A program made the translations under genes and the position numbers. A model generated the notes under the pieces. That model had not been told where the DNA came from, ran no database searches, and was given only the letters and a program-made list of their open reading frames with translations. A DNA stretch of 64,000 nucleotides. Origin: Allantophomopsis cytisporea. Lineage: Eukaryota > Ascomycota > Leotiomycetes > Phacidiales > Phacidiaceae. The stretch is from positions 124,001 to 188,000 of the forward strand of contig CP103025.1 in assembly GCA_024752435.1 (NCBI GenBank). The letters are read 5' to 3'. The first letter of the stretch is position 1. Each line of letters begins with the position of its first letter. Below are positions 10,489 to 20,686 of this stretch, piece by piece.

Positions 10489-11642
10489 GGCGACGGTGGT
10501 TGAAGTCGATCGGATTGTCGAGGGTGGTTTGGCGATGGATTCTTCGAAGAGCGACGTTCGAAATCAATATCAGAATTCTGTGTGGGTTTGCCGATTGTTA
10601 GTGCGAAATTCGAACTCGCTTAGACAAGTGCTGTTGTAGCCTGAGGGTTCAAAGACAGGGCTGTCAGGCACTCAGGGTTGCTCCATGTTTTAGTTGCCCC
10701 GGTGACAAGGCTGCTAGAACTGTATACGGAAAGCCCCGGGCCGAGGTCTCAATTAGCCTTATCACTTGTCACTTGATCATCTTGAAGCTCAAAAGTTATA
10801 TAAGGAATAAGAAATGGTATTTCTAAACTTGAACAGTAGTTTCTTGATTGTTATTATTTAGTAATAAAGGTTGATAATAAAATACTATCACGCGTACGAC
10901 GTATTGACATATTTAGAGTGATAGGTACAGCTTACAGTACATCTGAGGTAAAGTGATATAGAACCTAAGGAAATTCATCAAAGTAAGTATTTTGATGAAA
11001 GAATAGAGAAATAAGGTCAGCTAGAATATAAGCTTCTTCTATGATTACAATAAGACTGAGGTGTTAAGGGGTTAAAGTGGGTAGTCAGTGAGTGTAAGCT
11101 TTTAGTAACTGTCATAGACTTAACTCTTCGACTAGGAAGCTTATACGGGCGGGAGCTACGTATCTAATAGTCATTATTTTTAGAGAATGTGTATATATGT
11201 ACAGATAGATTAGCAAGTAGTGAATTTGGATAAGGGATGGCAAAAGCTAATAGATTTAAGCTGTACTTGAGAGAGTACCTAGAACAGTAACCGCCTATGT
11301 ATTGTATATAGCATTGGCGTATATCAATTCCGATGAAATGTCTGTCTGAATCTCCGAACCAAGTTATATTTCCTAGAATAGCCAGAATAACAAAAACATT
11401 CTAATATGCTCTGAATAGCAAATTCGTCTCGCTCTGATATCAAAACGAGATCTCAGCTGTAAGATCTCATAAGCACCTAGGTAGAATCCCAACATACCCA
11501 CCAGCCTCGTCACAACCAATCTAGCCTCACGACCCATAGCATAATCCCCAAAGACGAACCACAATCCACACAACCACAAACCACAAACCACAACTCACCA
11601 ACATCACCCTTAACCCCCATCACCACAACACCACCCCCCAAG
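10489..11642. other. Divergent promoter region of RPS6 and AT-rich spacer
   Basis: The first 250 bases (10489-10740) are mixed-composition promoter sequence of RPS6. From about 10790 to 11350 the sequence turns AT-rich, with many TA dinucleotides and no open frames, as in RIP-mutated or decayed DNA. The last 150 bases before 11643 are CA-rich leader of the next gene. Confidence 0.5.
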
Positions 11643-12308
11643 ATGACATCCAAAGACGAAGCCGCCCAAGCGCGCATCCTAAAACATATGAACGCAGACC
11701 ACAGCGAATCCCTCTCCCTCTACCTGCAACACTTCGCGCGCGTGCCCAGCGCGAAGGCAACCCACCCAACCCTAACAACAATAACGCACACGCAAATGAC
11801 CATCCTCGACACCTCGCAGACCGCGCACACAATCCCCATCGCCCCACCACTGACCTCCTGGGCGCAAGCGCGCGAGGCCGCCGTGCGAATGGACCGCGAG
11901 GCGCGAGCCGGGCTGGGCCTGGACGGGGACGGCGTGACGGTGCGGCGGTACGTGGCACCGCGGGGATTCCACCTGGTGATATTTGCGCTGTGCGCGTTCA
12001 CGGTGGTGAGTATTGCGTTCCGGGGACGCATTGTGCCCGGCACGCCGGCGTATGCTGTGCTTGAGGGGTGGTTTCCGGGCGGGGCGGAGTGGTTTCGGAG
12101 GTTGCTTGGGTGGGTTGCTTGGCCTATGCTTGGGATTCATGTTGTGGAGACGGCGTACTTTGCTCGGAAGGTGGGGAGGTTTGGGGTGCGGGCTGGGTCA
12201 GGGGTTTGGGTTTTGTGGATTGGGAGTTGTGCTGTTGAGGGGTATGGGGCTATGGTTAGGTTTCGGAGGGAGGTTGAGAGGCTTAGGAGGGAGGGGAAGG
12301 AGCATTGA
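11643..12308 (+). CDS. DUF2470-domain integral membrane protein
   Basis: A single exon encodes 221 aa and the ATG follows a CCCCCAAG context. Residues 8-90 (ARILKHMNADHSESLSLYLQHF and on) match the DUF2470 fold, the split-barrel-like domain found at the C-terminus of HugZ-type haem enzymes and as a stand-alone domain in fungi. Three hydrophobic segments follow: about 112-128 (FHLVIFALCAFTVVSIAF), 151-168 (LLGWVAWPMLGIHVVETAY) and 185-203. The protein is therefore probably anchored in an intracellular membrane with the DUF2470 domain in the cytosol. Codon use changes sharply: GC-rich in the first 400 bases, then T/G-rich. The biochemical role is unknown in this family. Confidence 0.8.
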   Translation: MTSKDEAAQARILKHMNADHSESLSLYLQHFARVPSAKATHPTLTTITHTQMTILDTSQTAHTIPIAPPLTSWAQAREAAVRMDREARAGLGLDGDGVTVRRYVAPRGFHLVIFALCAFTVVSIAFRGRIVPGTPAYAVLEGWFPGGAEWFRRLLGWVAWPMLGIHVVETAYFARKVGRFGVRAGSGVWVLWIGSCAVEGYGAMVRFRREVERLRREGKEH

Positions 12309-13057
12309 GATTGGTTGGGGATTGGGCGTTGCAGATGTGGTTGACTTGGAGGTGTTGCTATGAGGATGATTATGAATTAGATGGTTAGGTTGATGTAGGT
12401 CTGGATTCACTCTACTCTACAATGCTTGACTTGAGAATATACGCCTCCACTCAAAGACAGCTCTTACGCATTCGAGGTTTGTCAAGTGCTTGCCTACAAT
12501 TCTGGAACATCATGAATGAACAATCCCATCAACTTGAATATGCCCCTCAGTCACAACCTCAAAAAAGATCCCAATCAAAACCCGCTTGCTCATAAAAGAA
12601 CCCCGAGAAAATCCGATTCAGCATTTATTCCGTTATGTACATACACAGGCACAAGCCATCAACAACCCACAAAAGACTCCAACACCCAGACCACACTCTC
12701 CAAATCCGCCCATTAAACAAACGGGCCCCAACGACCCCTCCCGCATCACAACGCCAAAACGAATGCAAAAAATGGGGATGGTAACGAGCGTATCTCCCGT
12801 GGGGTATAGGGTATTCCATATCTCTCCAATTGAGCCGCGCCCACTCAGCTCCATCAATTCCTCCCCTCCGCCAAAGCCGACCTAACTAAAACCCCCGCCA
12901 CACCCTTTCCACCACCACAAAATATTCAGAAAGTCGTCGACTACTCGAAACGACGCGCCGGGAAATCCTCGCCATCTAAAACAGAGCGGAAGTCAGGCAA
13001 TGTTTTCCCATGACAAAAAAACACGCACACTCAAGCTTTCAAAGCTCGAGAACAAGA
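12309..13057. other. Convergent 3' spacer, no gene recognised
   Basis: This spacer lies between the DUF2470 gene (+) and the coiled-coil gene (-). It is rich in A and C on the plus strand. Overlapping short frames on both strands (12.5-12.9 kb) are Pro/Asn/Thr-rich translations of this compositional bias and are not called. Confidence 0.55.
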
Positions 13058-13752
13058 TCATGGGTTAGGGGCCTCACCCTCGCTGGCTCCAGGAGTGGGT
13101 GGCAGGCGGCCTGGCATGGGCGGGGCCTGCTTGTTCGTGGGCCGGATGGTTCGCGCATCGGCATCTGGTGATGGCGGTCGTTCGGACGTGTTGGAGGCCA
13201 TATTGGCTGCCATATTGCCGGCGCTGGTTGGCGATGTGCCTTGTGTTGCGCGTAGACGCTCTTCGGTTGCCTTTAAGCGTGCTTCAAGGGCTTGAAGCTC
13301 GGCAGATTGGAATGAAACTTCTTGTTTCCTGAGAGGATTAGTCAAATATTCACTAGATTTTGGTGTATTGATTTTGGGTTGGGGAATATTGGGGAATATT
13401 GGTGGTGGTGGTGGTCGTGGCCGTGGCCGTGGTAAATGTGGATATTGTGCTAATGCTGATGTTGATGGTGGGGGGGAATCGAGGGGGAGGAAAGGGAGCT
13501 CTACTTTTGGATAACGGCTTTATCGAGTTCGTCGAATTGGCTATTGATTCCGAATATATCATCTAAGGACGTCGCAAATGATTGTGCCATTTGTCTACAT
13601 GTTCATCAGCTTAATTTTCGCTTTTCTTTTTTGAGACATGAATTGAATCGAATCGAATGGTGGCTGCTGCCTCGAGGAGAATTGAGGGGTTGTACGTACG
13701 ATTGCGGTCTGCCATTTGGCTTCCACTCCTTGTCGAGATCTCTATCAGACAT
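13058..13752 (-). CDS. Small coiled-coil protein, function unknown
   Basis: Three exons on the minus strand: 13752-13700, 13594-13505 and 13328-13058, giving 137 aa. The joins are supported by GTACGT...TAG and GTAGAG...CAG borders and by continuous frame. The protein starts MSDRDLDKEWKPNGRP. Residues 18-50 are helical (MAQSFATSLDDIFGINSQFDEL), and 45-75 form a heptad-rich coiled coil (QSAELQALEARLKATEERLR). The last 60 residues are Pro/Ser/Thr-rich and probably disordered (APPMPGRLPPTPG). There is no signal peptide, TM segment or catalytic motif. I do not recognise the family. The arrangement resembles small subunits of trafficking or cytoskeletal complexes, but that is only a guess. Confidence 0.7.
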
Positions 13753-14272
13753 TGTGCCTTGTGTAGTGGTGGTTTGATTTGCAGAGCAAAAAAAACAAGG
13801 TAATATGTTATGAATTGATTCGAACAAGTGAACAGAAGATGATGATCTTGTTCCAGTCCTTTGTTTGCTTCTTGTTTGTTCCCCTTCCTGCTCTTGTTCT
13901 GCTTATGGTTTCGGTGGTGTCGTTGGATCGCTGGATCGCTGGCTCGTTCCGGTTGCTTGTTTATGTATGCGGTGAGAAATGGGGGGCACTTCGGAAGGAT
14001 GTGAGTGGTTGGAGGATCGGTACAAGAAATGCAAAACAAGCTCGCTTTTCTTCTTTTTCTTTTTCTTTTCAAGTTCGAAGAGACGAAGAAGAGGAGAATA
14101 ATTGAGGAGGAGGGAGCAGAAGAGAGATGGGGGGAAGAATAATGGTGAGTAAGGGAAAGGTAGCTCTTTTTGGGATCCCTTTTTAAAGATTTTGTAGGGA
14201 TGGATGGGTGGATGGAGTTTGAGTGAGTTTAATGGGCGAGATTTCTTCTTGAGTAATAGACTAGGTAAGGTA

Positions 14273-14309
14273 GAGTGAGTGAGTAAGTGAGTGAGTGAGT
14301 GAGTGAGTG
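14273..14309. repeat. (GAGT)n microsatellite
   Basis: About nine GAGT units occur, one with an A for G change. Confidence 0.85.
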
Positions 14310-14532
14310 GGAAGAGGTGAATGAAGGTGGATAAGGATACCTATCCTATTCTATTCCAATGAATGAATGCACCTGGATAGACAGACAGACTGACCGGGGA
14401 CATAAGAAATGTGTAGAGTGAGAGAGAGTATTAAGTAGTCGAGTAGACTAGAGAGGGACAGGCTGGTCGGGGCGTGTGATTGTACTACAAGTCTGAGTCG
14501 AGGAAAGTGTCGCTCTTTAACCCCCCCTTTGG

Positions 14533-14534
<2 letters not shown>

Positions 14535-14563
<29 letters not shown>

Positions 14564-14599
14564 CATTATTATTATCATTCTTATTCTTATTCTTATTAT
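14535..14599. repeat. (ATT)n microsatellite with (ATTCTT) end
   Basis: ATT trinucleotides run for about 45 bases with two ATC interruptions, then merge into TTATTC units. The repeat generates false Tyr/Ile-rich open frames in several frames. Confidence 0.9.
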
Positions 14600-14720
14600 G
14601 TCTTTGGTGTCTTTTTCACGACGATGCACTTTTACCTACGCAGATCCCCGTCGAAGGTTGCTCGTGAGATTAATGCAAGAAAGTGTGCACCGGGGGGATG
14701 TTTATTACTCTCTCTGTGTG

Positions 14721-14818
14721 TCTGTCTGTCTGTCTATCTGTCTGTTGATCTCGCCTCTTACCTTTCGTCGCTCGTCTCGTCTCTCGTCTCTCTCGTCTCT
14801 CGTCTCTCTCGTCTCTCC
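14721..14818. repeat. (TCTG)n and (CGTCT)n pyrimidine-rich repeats
   Basis: TCTG units at 14721-14745 are followed, after a short spacer, by repeated CGTCT/CTCGTCT units at 14767-14818. Almost every base is C or T apart from a regular G. Confidence 0.85.
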
Positions 14819-15305
14819 CAGAATAAGGGGTATTTAGTCTTATGCCCAACAATGACCACTCAATTAAACTTCTTCCGCGCGAAGCACAAAGTGAACACAG
14901 AATGAGATGAGACGTTCGTTTGACCCCGAGACGGGAGATGTCCTTCTTGCTCCAACATACACACCCCCACACACACACCTTGAATGATCATGTAACCACC
15001 AAAGAGCCGCGTTGTAGCTTGGGAGCTTTGATGATGATGATGATGATGCTGTTCTGCTAGCTTTGGATGGATGCACACTGCACTGTGTAGCCACACGTGC
15101 GGTGGGGTCGAGGTTGATGTCGAGGTTGATGGTGTGAGGCGTCTTTTGTGGATGGTTTGTTATATACCCACACCAATCAGACTCGAATGGAGGAGCTCAA
15201 ATAGATTGATAGCTGCGGGATGAATAGCTGAAGGCAAGTGAAGTGAAGTGAAGTCAAAGTATCTTGGACTTAGTTAGCTGAGCGATGTACTGTCTGTCAC
15301 TGTCA

Positions 15306-15338
15306 GGTATTCGTGGTATTCGTGGTATTCGTGGTATT
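15306..15338. repeat. 9-bp tandem repeat (GGTATTCGT)
   Basis: Three perfect copies and a partial fourth. Confidence 0.85.
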
Positions 15339-15369
15339 ATCGTGGGTGGGCTATGTGTAGCTGGGCGGG

Positions 15370-15389
15370 TAAGGTAGCTAGCTACCTTA
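15370..15389. repeat. 20-bp perfect palindrome
   Basis: TAAGGTAGCTAGCTACCTTA is identical to its own reverse complement. Flanking GGGTA and GCTACCC extend the symmetry imperfectly. It could be a hairpin, a protein-binding site or a by-product of the local GGTA repeats. Confidence 0.8.
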
Positions 15390-15535
15390 GCTACCCACCG
15401 TAGTTACATTAAATAACTACTACGTCCCTGGGTGACTGGTTGACGAACGGAGGGGAATGGGAGGACAAGGCACAAACAAAAGGAAGTCTTTTGTTCTCCA
15501 CTTCTAATGATATGAAGGTACATACTTCGATTACG

Positions 15536-15573
15536 TCTTCTTCTTCTTCTTCTTCCTCCTCCTCCTCCTCCTC
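15536..15573. repeat. (TTC)n(TCC)n polypyrimidine tract
   Basis: An uninterrupted pyrimidine run of TTC then TCC triplets. Confidence 0.9.
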
Positions 15574-15960
15574 CGTCTCTTTCATTTGTTAAGAATATTC
15601 CATACAGTCCTTGAGTATAATAACCAACACTGATATACACAATCACTCAACAATGTTGGATCTATCACTCGAACTCCATATCATTTCTGCTCCATCTGCT
15701 TCATCCAAATCATCTAAGCAGGGCTGGGACGTCATCTGGGACCACGGCAGGTCATGATACTGTTTGTAGAGTGGGCATCCTGGAATGGGGGCTGTCCAGG
15801 TGCACTTTAACTTTGACTTCGGCTGTTTCTTGGGTTCCAGCTGTCAGTCAGTACAGCTGACAAGTCGGGGTACATACTACGTACATCCTCTACCCGACAT
15901 ACATTCTCTATCGTGCACGCATGCGTATTCGAATAACGATGTGGATAGGCAATACGGAGT

Positions 15961-15992
15961 AGGTATGGTAGGTATGGTAGGTAGGTAGGTAG
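15961..15992. repeat. GGTAT/GGTA repeat
   Basis: Two GGTATGGTA units are followed by GGTA units. Confidence 0.8.
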
Positions 15993-16260
15993 ATTTGCTT
16001 ATGGATTAAAGCAAGAAAGAGTATGGGGTACATAAGAGAGTTCTGGGTTGGTTATGGTAAGGTCATTCATTCTTTATGAGAGTGAGAGGCTTTATGCGGT
16101 ATGACTGAGTAAGAACTGGCTGTCGTTTGAGCTTCTAATTCCCTTGTATCAATGCTCTCAACGTTGCCTTGAATAGATTGTTCTATTCATTGTCATATCC
16201 ACAACGTTATGGCTCTTTGTGAGGTGGACTTGTTTCGATAGATGGTAAATATCTGATGCT

Positions 16261-16284
16261 CTACTTACTCTACTCTACTCTACT
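16261..16284. repeat. (CTACT)n microsatellite
   Basis: About four to five pentamer units, ending at CAGC. Confidence 0.8.
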
Positions 16285-17814
16285 CAGCACACTGCACGAT
16301 TATGTACTGTGCATGCATGATGAATGAGGACTGCGTACATACAATATGTATCCAAACCCCCCTCGTTCGTTTTCAATATTCAAAGTACAACAGACAACTC
16401 TTCCGCAAGGAGCACTTACAAGTCCGGACTCCCAATTTGGCCTTCCACTGGCACGTTACGACTCTCTCGGAGATCATCTTCGTTTCTTGGCTCCCAAGAA
16501 CCAGTCAAGTTGCACATGTCCTCTGCTGACGTCGTCTACAAGAGAAATATTAAAGTATTCCAAGACAGTTCCAGGGAAGCTTTGAGGCCCGAGGGGGGAG
16601 GGGAGGGGGGAACGGAACCTTGGGGTCTGGTGTAGACGAATGTGACGAGGGCGTACAAAGGACCTTGCACAAAAGGATGGTGGCATGATGCTTTTACGCA
16701 TCTCCTGCGATGTCCACATGCATTGTTTTTATGCTACTATTCCACCCTCTTCCCGGGGTTGGAAAGACTAGGAAGACATGACTGATGATTGATGATCGAT
16801 GAGTGATGGACTGGCTATTCCTCGACTTTACCTTGCTTCACAGAACGTTAATTGTTAGGTCTTGACCATAAACTTCGTCCATGCTGGAGGAATCAAGGGA
16901 GAATAATGAGCTAACGAATAATCAAGAAAGTCATGCTGCGCGGCTGTGTAGTGTTAAGTCAGGCAAGTATGAGGATTTATCTTGCTTGACCTTCCCGTCC
17001 CTCTTTACAATTACGTCGTTACAAGTGATGCGGCATGTCAGCCGTTGGAAATAAGGTATTGTAGCTGCTCATCGGAGCCTGCACATTCTGTGAATACCAT
17101 GAGAAGCTGAGGGGCAATAATAAGATAACCATGTCGGATAACCACCCAAATGGATAGATCATTTCTCCCAGAAATTATCTCAATTTAAATTATATTCTTA
17201 ATCATACTTGAAATCCATTGGAGTCCGTCAGAGATCATCCAAACCTTCTAGAAAACAAAAGAAAAATAAATTTGCTGGTCCAAGACCCGAACCTTGTGCT
17301 TGGTGGATCGTCAATGAGAAAGATCGTGTTCACTGCTCAGACCATATTTAGAGATTGAGTTGCAGTGAAACCATTATTTGGGTTCAATGATGACTGAGGA
17401 AAATGGTAATGCCATGAAGTCAAGCACAACCAAAACGTAACCTGAAATCAACGAGCTTGGAATTCATTCAAGAATCATAGATGAATATTTTGATAAATGT
17501 ATGAATAGACGTCAAAAGATTTCTCTCACCATTTACGTCCTTATCATTATTCTAAAATAATAAATTTTTAAAAGATGCATGACTCTTTTTCAACATGGCG
17601 TTCCCTAAAATCTTCACTTTCCATCCTACCTAGATAAACTCAACACCAAATCTTTGCAGGCACGTGACCATATGGAACTGCGAACGTCGTGGCCTCTACA
17701 ATCAATCTACACACATCTAAAAGTCCCTCGACCACGAAATTTACGACTCTCACGATTGATCAAACGAATCCCCGCTGTCTGCTCTTTCATCTGCAGTTGA
17801 GAGTGTTTAATCTC

Positions 17815-17826
17815 ATGCGGGTGTGA
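17815..17826 (+). promoter_or_regulatory. Possible three-codon upstream ORF of the bromodomain gene
   Basis: ATG-CGG-GTG-TGA lies 88 bases before the chosen start at 17914. If the transcript begins upstream it would be an uORF that could reduce initiation at the main start. Confidence 0.35.
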
Positions 17827-17913
17827 ACTCACGATTCGTCCTTCATCGTGGCGCCTGTACACCTAGCACGACGCGACAGTCTCCTCGACAACTGGCGAGG
17901 AGGTCCTCGTGGT

Positions 17914-20328
17914 ATGAACAATCCGACCGCCTATACACCACTCGAATCTCTGTTGTTGTTTCAAGCCCTCGTGGAGCACGGTACCGAACCCCACGCCTTC
18001 AATCGAATCTCCGAAGCCCTCAAGAACGACGAGCTCATCCGCGATGCCGACAACTTCGACCCTGGCCGCTTAAGCTCCGAAGCCTTGCGCGAGCTGTATC
18101 TTCAGGTTCTGACGGATGATCTGAGATGGGAAGCCGACGAGTTGGACGCCGATGGCCATGCCGGCAAGAAGAGGAAGCTACAGGTTCCTTTGTTACCGTC
18201 TTTGAAAGAGGCCAGTGTCTATAATGATAGGCTGCCGAATATAGTCGATCATCTGTACGAAAAATACTACGACCATGTTGTGCGGGAACTGCGGGAGGAT
18301 GAGAGGCGGTTTAATGCTATTCAAAAGGAGATTGCCGATCTGGAACGAGAGGAACGGGAGGAGAGGATATTGAAAGAGGATCGTGCAAAGATCACCCCGA
18401 AGGAAAATCAAGACCCTGAGCCAGGTCGAGATGTTAAGGCTGAGGAGCCCACAAAGCCTGCGGCAGGTTTGCAGAAACAACCATCCAACCCAACTCCACC
18501 CAATCAATCACCTCGGCCAGAAGGGTTAGCTATCAGTGATGTTCTGAATACACAGGATAAAGCACCGGTATCTCCACAGATGATTCAGCAATCAAGGAAT
18601 GGGTCGGTGTCAAATGTTCCGCATCAAAGAACTACAAGTGCGGATGGTAGGAGTAGACCTTCGCCATTACAATCTGGAAATCGACAATTACCTCAAGTCG
18701 CTGACCAAAATACCTTCAAATGGGAGCAATACCATGGCGGCCCACCACCTCACAGTGGGCCACCACAATACCAGCAAAGTCCAACTTTTGCTCCGTATCC
18801 AAACCAATCACCACAGTATCACCCACAACCTCCCCCTCTACGAGGATCATTTTCGGGATCTTCAAGTCTTGCGCATAGTCCCATACCTCAATCACCATTG
18901 AATGCGAGTAGAAGTTCTCCAATAGTCCTACCACGACCAGTTGGCACTCCAGCACATGGACGCTCAGGATCTCCAAGTAGGCCGCATGAACAAATGGCAG
19001 ATATGGCGGGTCAGCAGTATAGACCTCCTCAACCTCCACATGCGCCTCAGGGCGCTTTACCGTCTCCTGGCTTTCCATACAATACTGGATTCAGACCCGA
19101 TGGCAGACCACCGTCTGGGAATGGACCTCTTCCTCCAAATTGGCAGCAATTACCACCTCATCCACAATTTCAACCACCATATCCCCCACAAGCTCCATAT
19201 CCACAAGCTCCGCCTAATATGCCCCCTGGACCACAATACAACTCGCCCTATCATCCAGCAACATCTACTGCTCCATTTATACCTTCAAGACCGAGTGTTT
19301 CCACGCCTCTGCGTCCATATGGCCAGATAACCATCCCACAAACGCCAGCAACGAATGGTCGTTCGCCATTCATCAAAGGGTCGGGTACGAGGTACAAGGA
19401 AGCTGCCATCAATCGCACTCCCAAGCCACCAGCATCTCCTACCCGTCCCGCTTTCGAGCCGCTCAGTCCCGTCCTTGCACCTGCACGTATCTCAGAATCT
19501 CCTAAGAAGAGCTCTAAGGACGCTTCAAAAGATAGCGTCATCAAGGACAGCTCCAAGGATTCGAATGTTCACAAGAGCAAACTCCATGCCTCTCGCGGAA
19601 CACCAAGAAACCGCGCTGGCAGTGTGACCTCAGCAACAGGATCTCACAGAAGTCAGTCCGTCAACTCCCACGCAGACGAACTCTCTCTCGACGAACCAAA
19701 CCGCATCAAACGCGAGTCAGCAACTCCAGATCGCCGTGGCAAGCGGAAGAGGACCCCCGAAAGAGCGCCTGCCGGCCCTCCTACGCATGTCTACTGGACA
19801 CGTAACTTCCCCAAAGTCAGCGTTTCGGCGCTGGAGACCATCAGTGCGCACAGAAGCGCTGGGACTTTCGCGACGTCTGTTAAGGAGAAAGATGCACCGG
19901 GCTATAGGAATTCCATCCTTAGACCGCAGGATCTGAAGAGCATTAAGTCGGCTATTATGGCGGGCCATCGTGCTGCGGTCGCTTTGGGTGTTGATGAGGA
20001 CTGGTTGCCTATCTCCGAAGACCTGGTTCCGCCGAAGGGTATCATCAATTACGCGCAGTTGGAGAAGGAGCTCATGAGGATGTTTGCGAATGCTATCATG
20101 TTCAATCCTGATCCGAATCGCGGTATTGAAAAGAAGGTTCAGGTTGCTGAGGAAGGGTACGATGTTGATGGCATGGTCAAGGATACTAGGGCTATGTTCG
20201 TGGATGTGCAGAAGATTGTGGGGGAATTGAGGCTGGCGGAAAAAGTCGATGGCGAGGGTCAGGGGGAAGATGAGGTTGATGAACTAGCTGCTGATGAGGA
20301 GGGTACAAATAAGAGGAGGAGAAGATAG
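17914..20328 (+). CDS. BDC1: BRD8/Bdc1-like bromodomain protein of the NuA4 acetyltransferase complex
   Basis: A single exon encodes 804 aa from the ATG at 17914 (MNNPTAYTPLESLLLFQALVEHG). The frame stays open upstream to 17827, but no ATG occurs there; a GTG at 17848 is the only earlier start-like codon. Residues 5-150 match the N-terminal region shared by BRD8 and fission-yeast Bdc1 (LLLFQALVEHG, NIVDHLYEKYYDHVV) and end in a charged coiled coil. Residues 190-560 are Pro/Gln/Ser-rich and probably disordered. A Ser/Lys block (SKDASKDSVIKDSSKDS) and a basic segment follow. The C-terminal bromodomain (about 672-785) carries the ZA-loop and helix features DEDWLPISEDLVPPKGIINY and MFANAIMFNPDPNRG. 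The asparagine of AIMFNPD is a candidate acetyl-lysine anchor. Such proteins recruit the NuA4/Tip60 histone H4 acetyltransferase. Family membership is well supported; complex membership is inferred. Confidence 0.85.
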   Translation: MNNPTAYTPLESLLLFQALVEHGTEPHAFNRISEALKNDELIRDADNFDPGRLSSEALRELYLQVLTDDLRWEADELDADGHAGKKRKLQVPLLPSLKEASVYNDRLPNIVDHLYEKYYDHVVRELREDERRFNAIQKEIADLEREEREERILKEDRAKITPKENQDPEPGRDVKAEEPTKPAAGLQKQPSNPTPPNQSPRPEGLAISDVLNTQDKAPVSPQMIQQSRNGSVSNVPHQRTTSADGRSRPSPLQSGNRQLPQVADQNTFKWEQYHGGPPPHSGPPQYQQSPTFAPYPNQSPQYHPQPPPLRGSFSGSSSLAHSPIPQSPLNASRSSPIVLPRPVGTPAHGRSGSPSRPHEQMADMAGQQYRPPQPPHAPQGALPSPGFPYNTGFRPDGRPPSGNGPLPPNWQQLPPHPQFQPPYPPQAPYPQAPPNMPPGPQYNSPYHPATSTAPFIPSRPSVSTPLRPYGQITIPQTPATNGRSPFIKGSGTRYKEAAINRTPKPPASPTRPAFEPLSPVLAPARISESPKKSSKDASKDSVIKDSSKDSNVHKSKLHASRGTPRNRAGSVTSATGSHRSQSVNSHADELSLDEPNRIKRESATPDRRGKRKRTPERAPAGPPTHVYWTRNFPKVSVSALETISAHRSAGTFATSVKEKDAPGYRNSILRPQDLKSIKSAIMAGHRAAVALGVDEDWLPISEDLVPPKGIINYAQLEKELMRMFANAIMFNPDPNRGIEKKVQVAEEGYDVDGMVKDTRAMFVDVQKIVGELRLAEKVDGEGQGEDEVDELAADEEGTNKRRRR

Positions 20329-20686
20329 TATTGGGCTGTGTATGAATGATTGACATACATCATTGTATGATGGGGTGGCTTTTGATGGCTAACGCGATGC
20401 GAAGGATGGCTATTTCGCAATTCTTGCTGGTAGAACTGTACAGATGAATTCAAATCTAAGATATGACATGCTTCGCTTGAAATGTTTCCACCATATATCA
20501 AGTCTGTGCCACCATCGACTTTTGTGCGTGCTCTAGGTCCTTCCATACCTCAACATTCGACTTGAAGTCCTATATGCAAATTCTGGGTCGGTGTTTGTAA
20601 AGGCCGTACGCCCCAGTCCATCCTTTTAACGCCTGCGAATATCTTACACTCCCATAGTATACATTTGAAGTCCAGTCATCATGATC
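20329..20686. other. Convergent 3' spacer
   Basis: This spacer lies between the bromodomain gene (+) and the small basic membrane protein gene (-). It is 358 bases long, holding only 3' UTR sequence as far as can be seen. Confidence 0.6.

Larger units (their letters stand above)
13753..17913. other. 4.2-kb gene-free region dense in simple repeats
   Basis: This lies between the head of the coiled-coil gene (-) and the bromodomain gene (+). At least eight simple-sequence tracts (listed separately) and a 20-bp palindrome occur between 14.2 and 16.3 kb. From about 16.7 to 17.6 kb it is AT-rich. Apparent open frames at 14.35-14.98 kb are translations of the repeats. No protein or RNA gene is supported. 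It may contain long promoters, UTRs or a non-coding transcript. Confidence 0.55.

Noticed and set aside
14351..14905. Tyr/Ile- and Arg-rich open frames around 14.5 kb
   Set aside because: They are translations of the ATT and TCTG/CGTCT microsatellites on both strands.
17848..17913. GTG at 17848 as the start of the bromodomain gene
   Set aside because: Non-ATG starts are rare in fungi and a good ATG follows at 17914 just before the conserved region; kept only as a possible finding.
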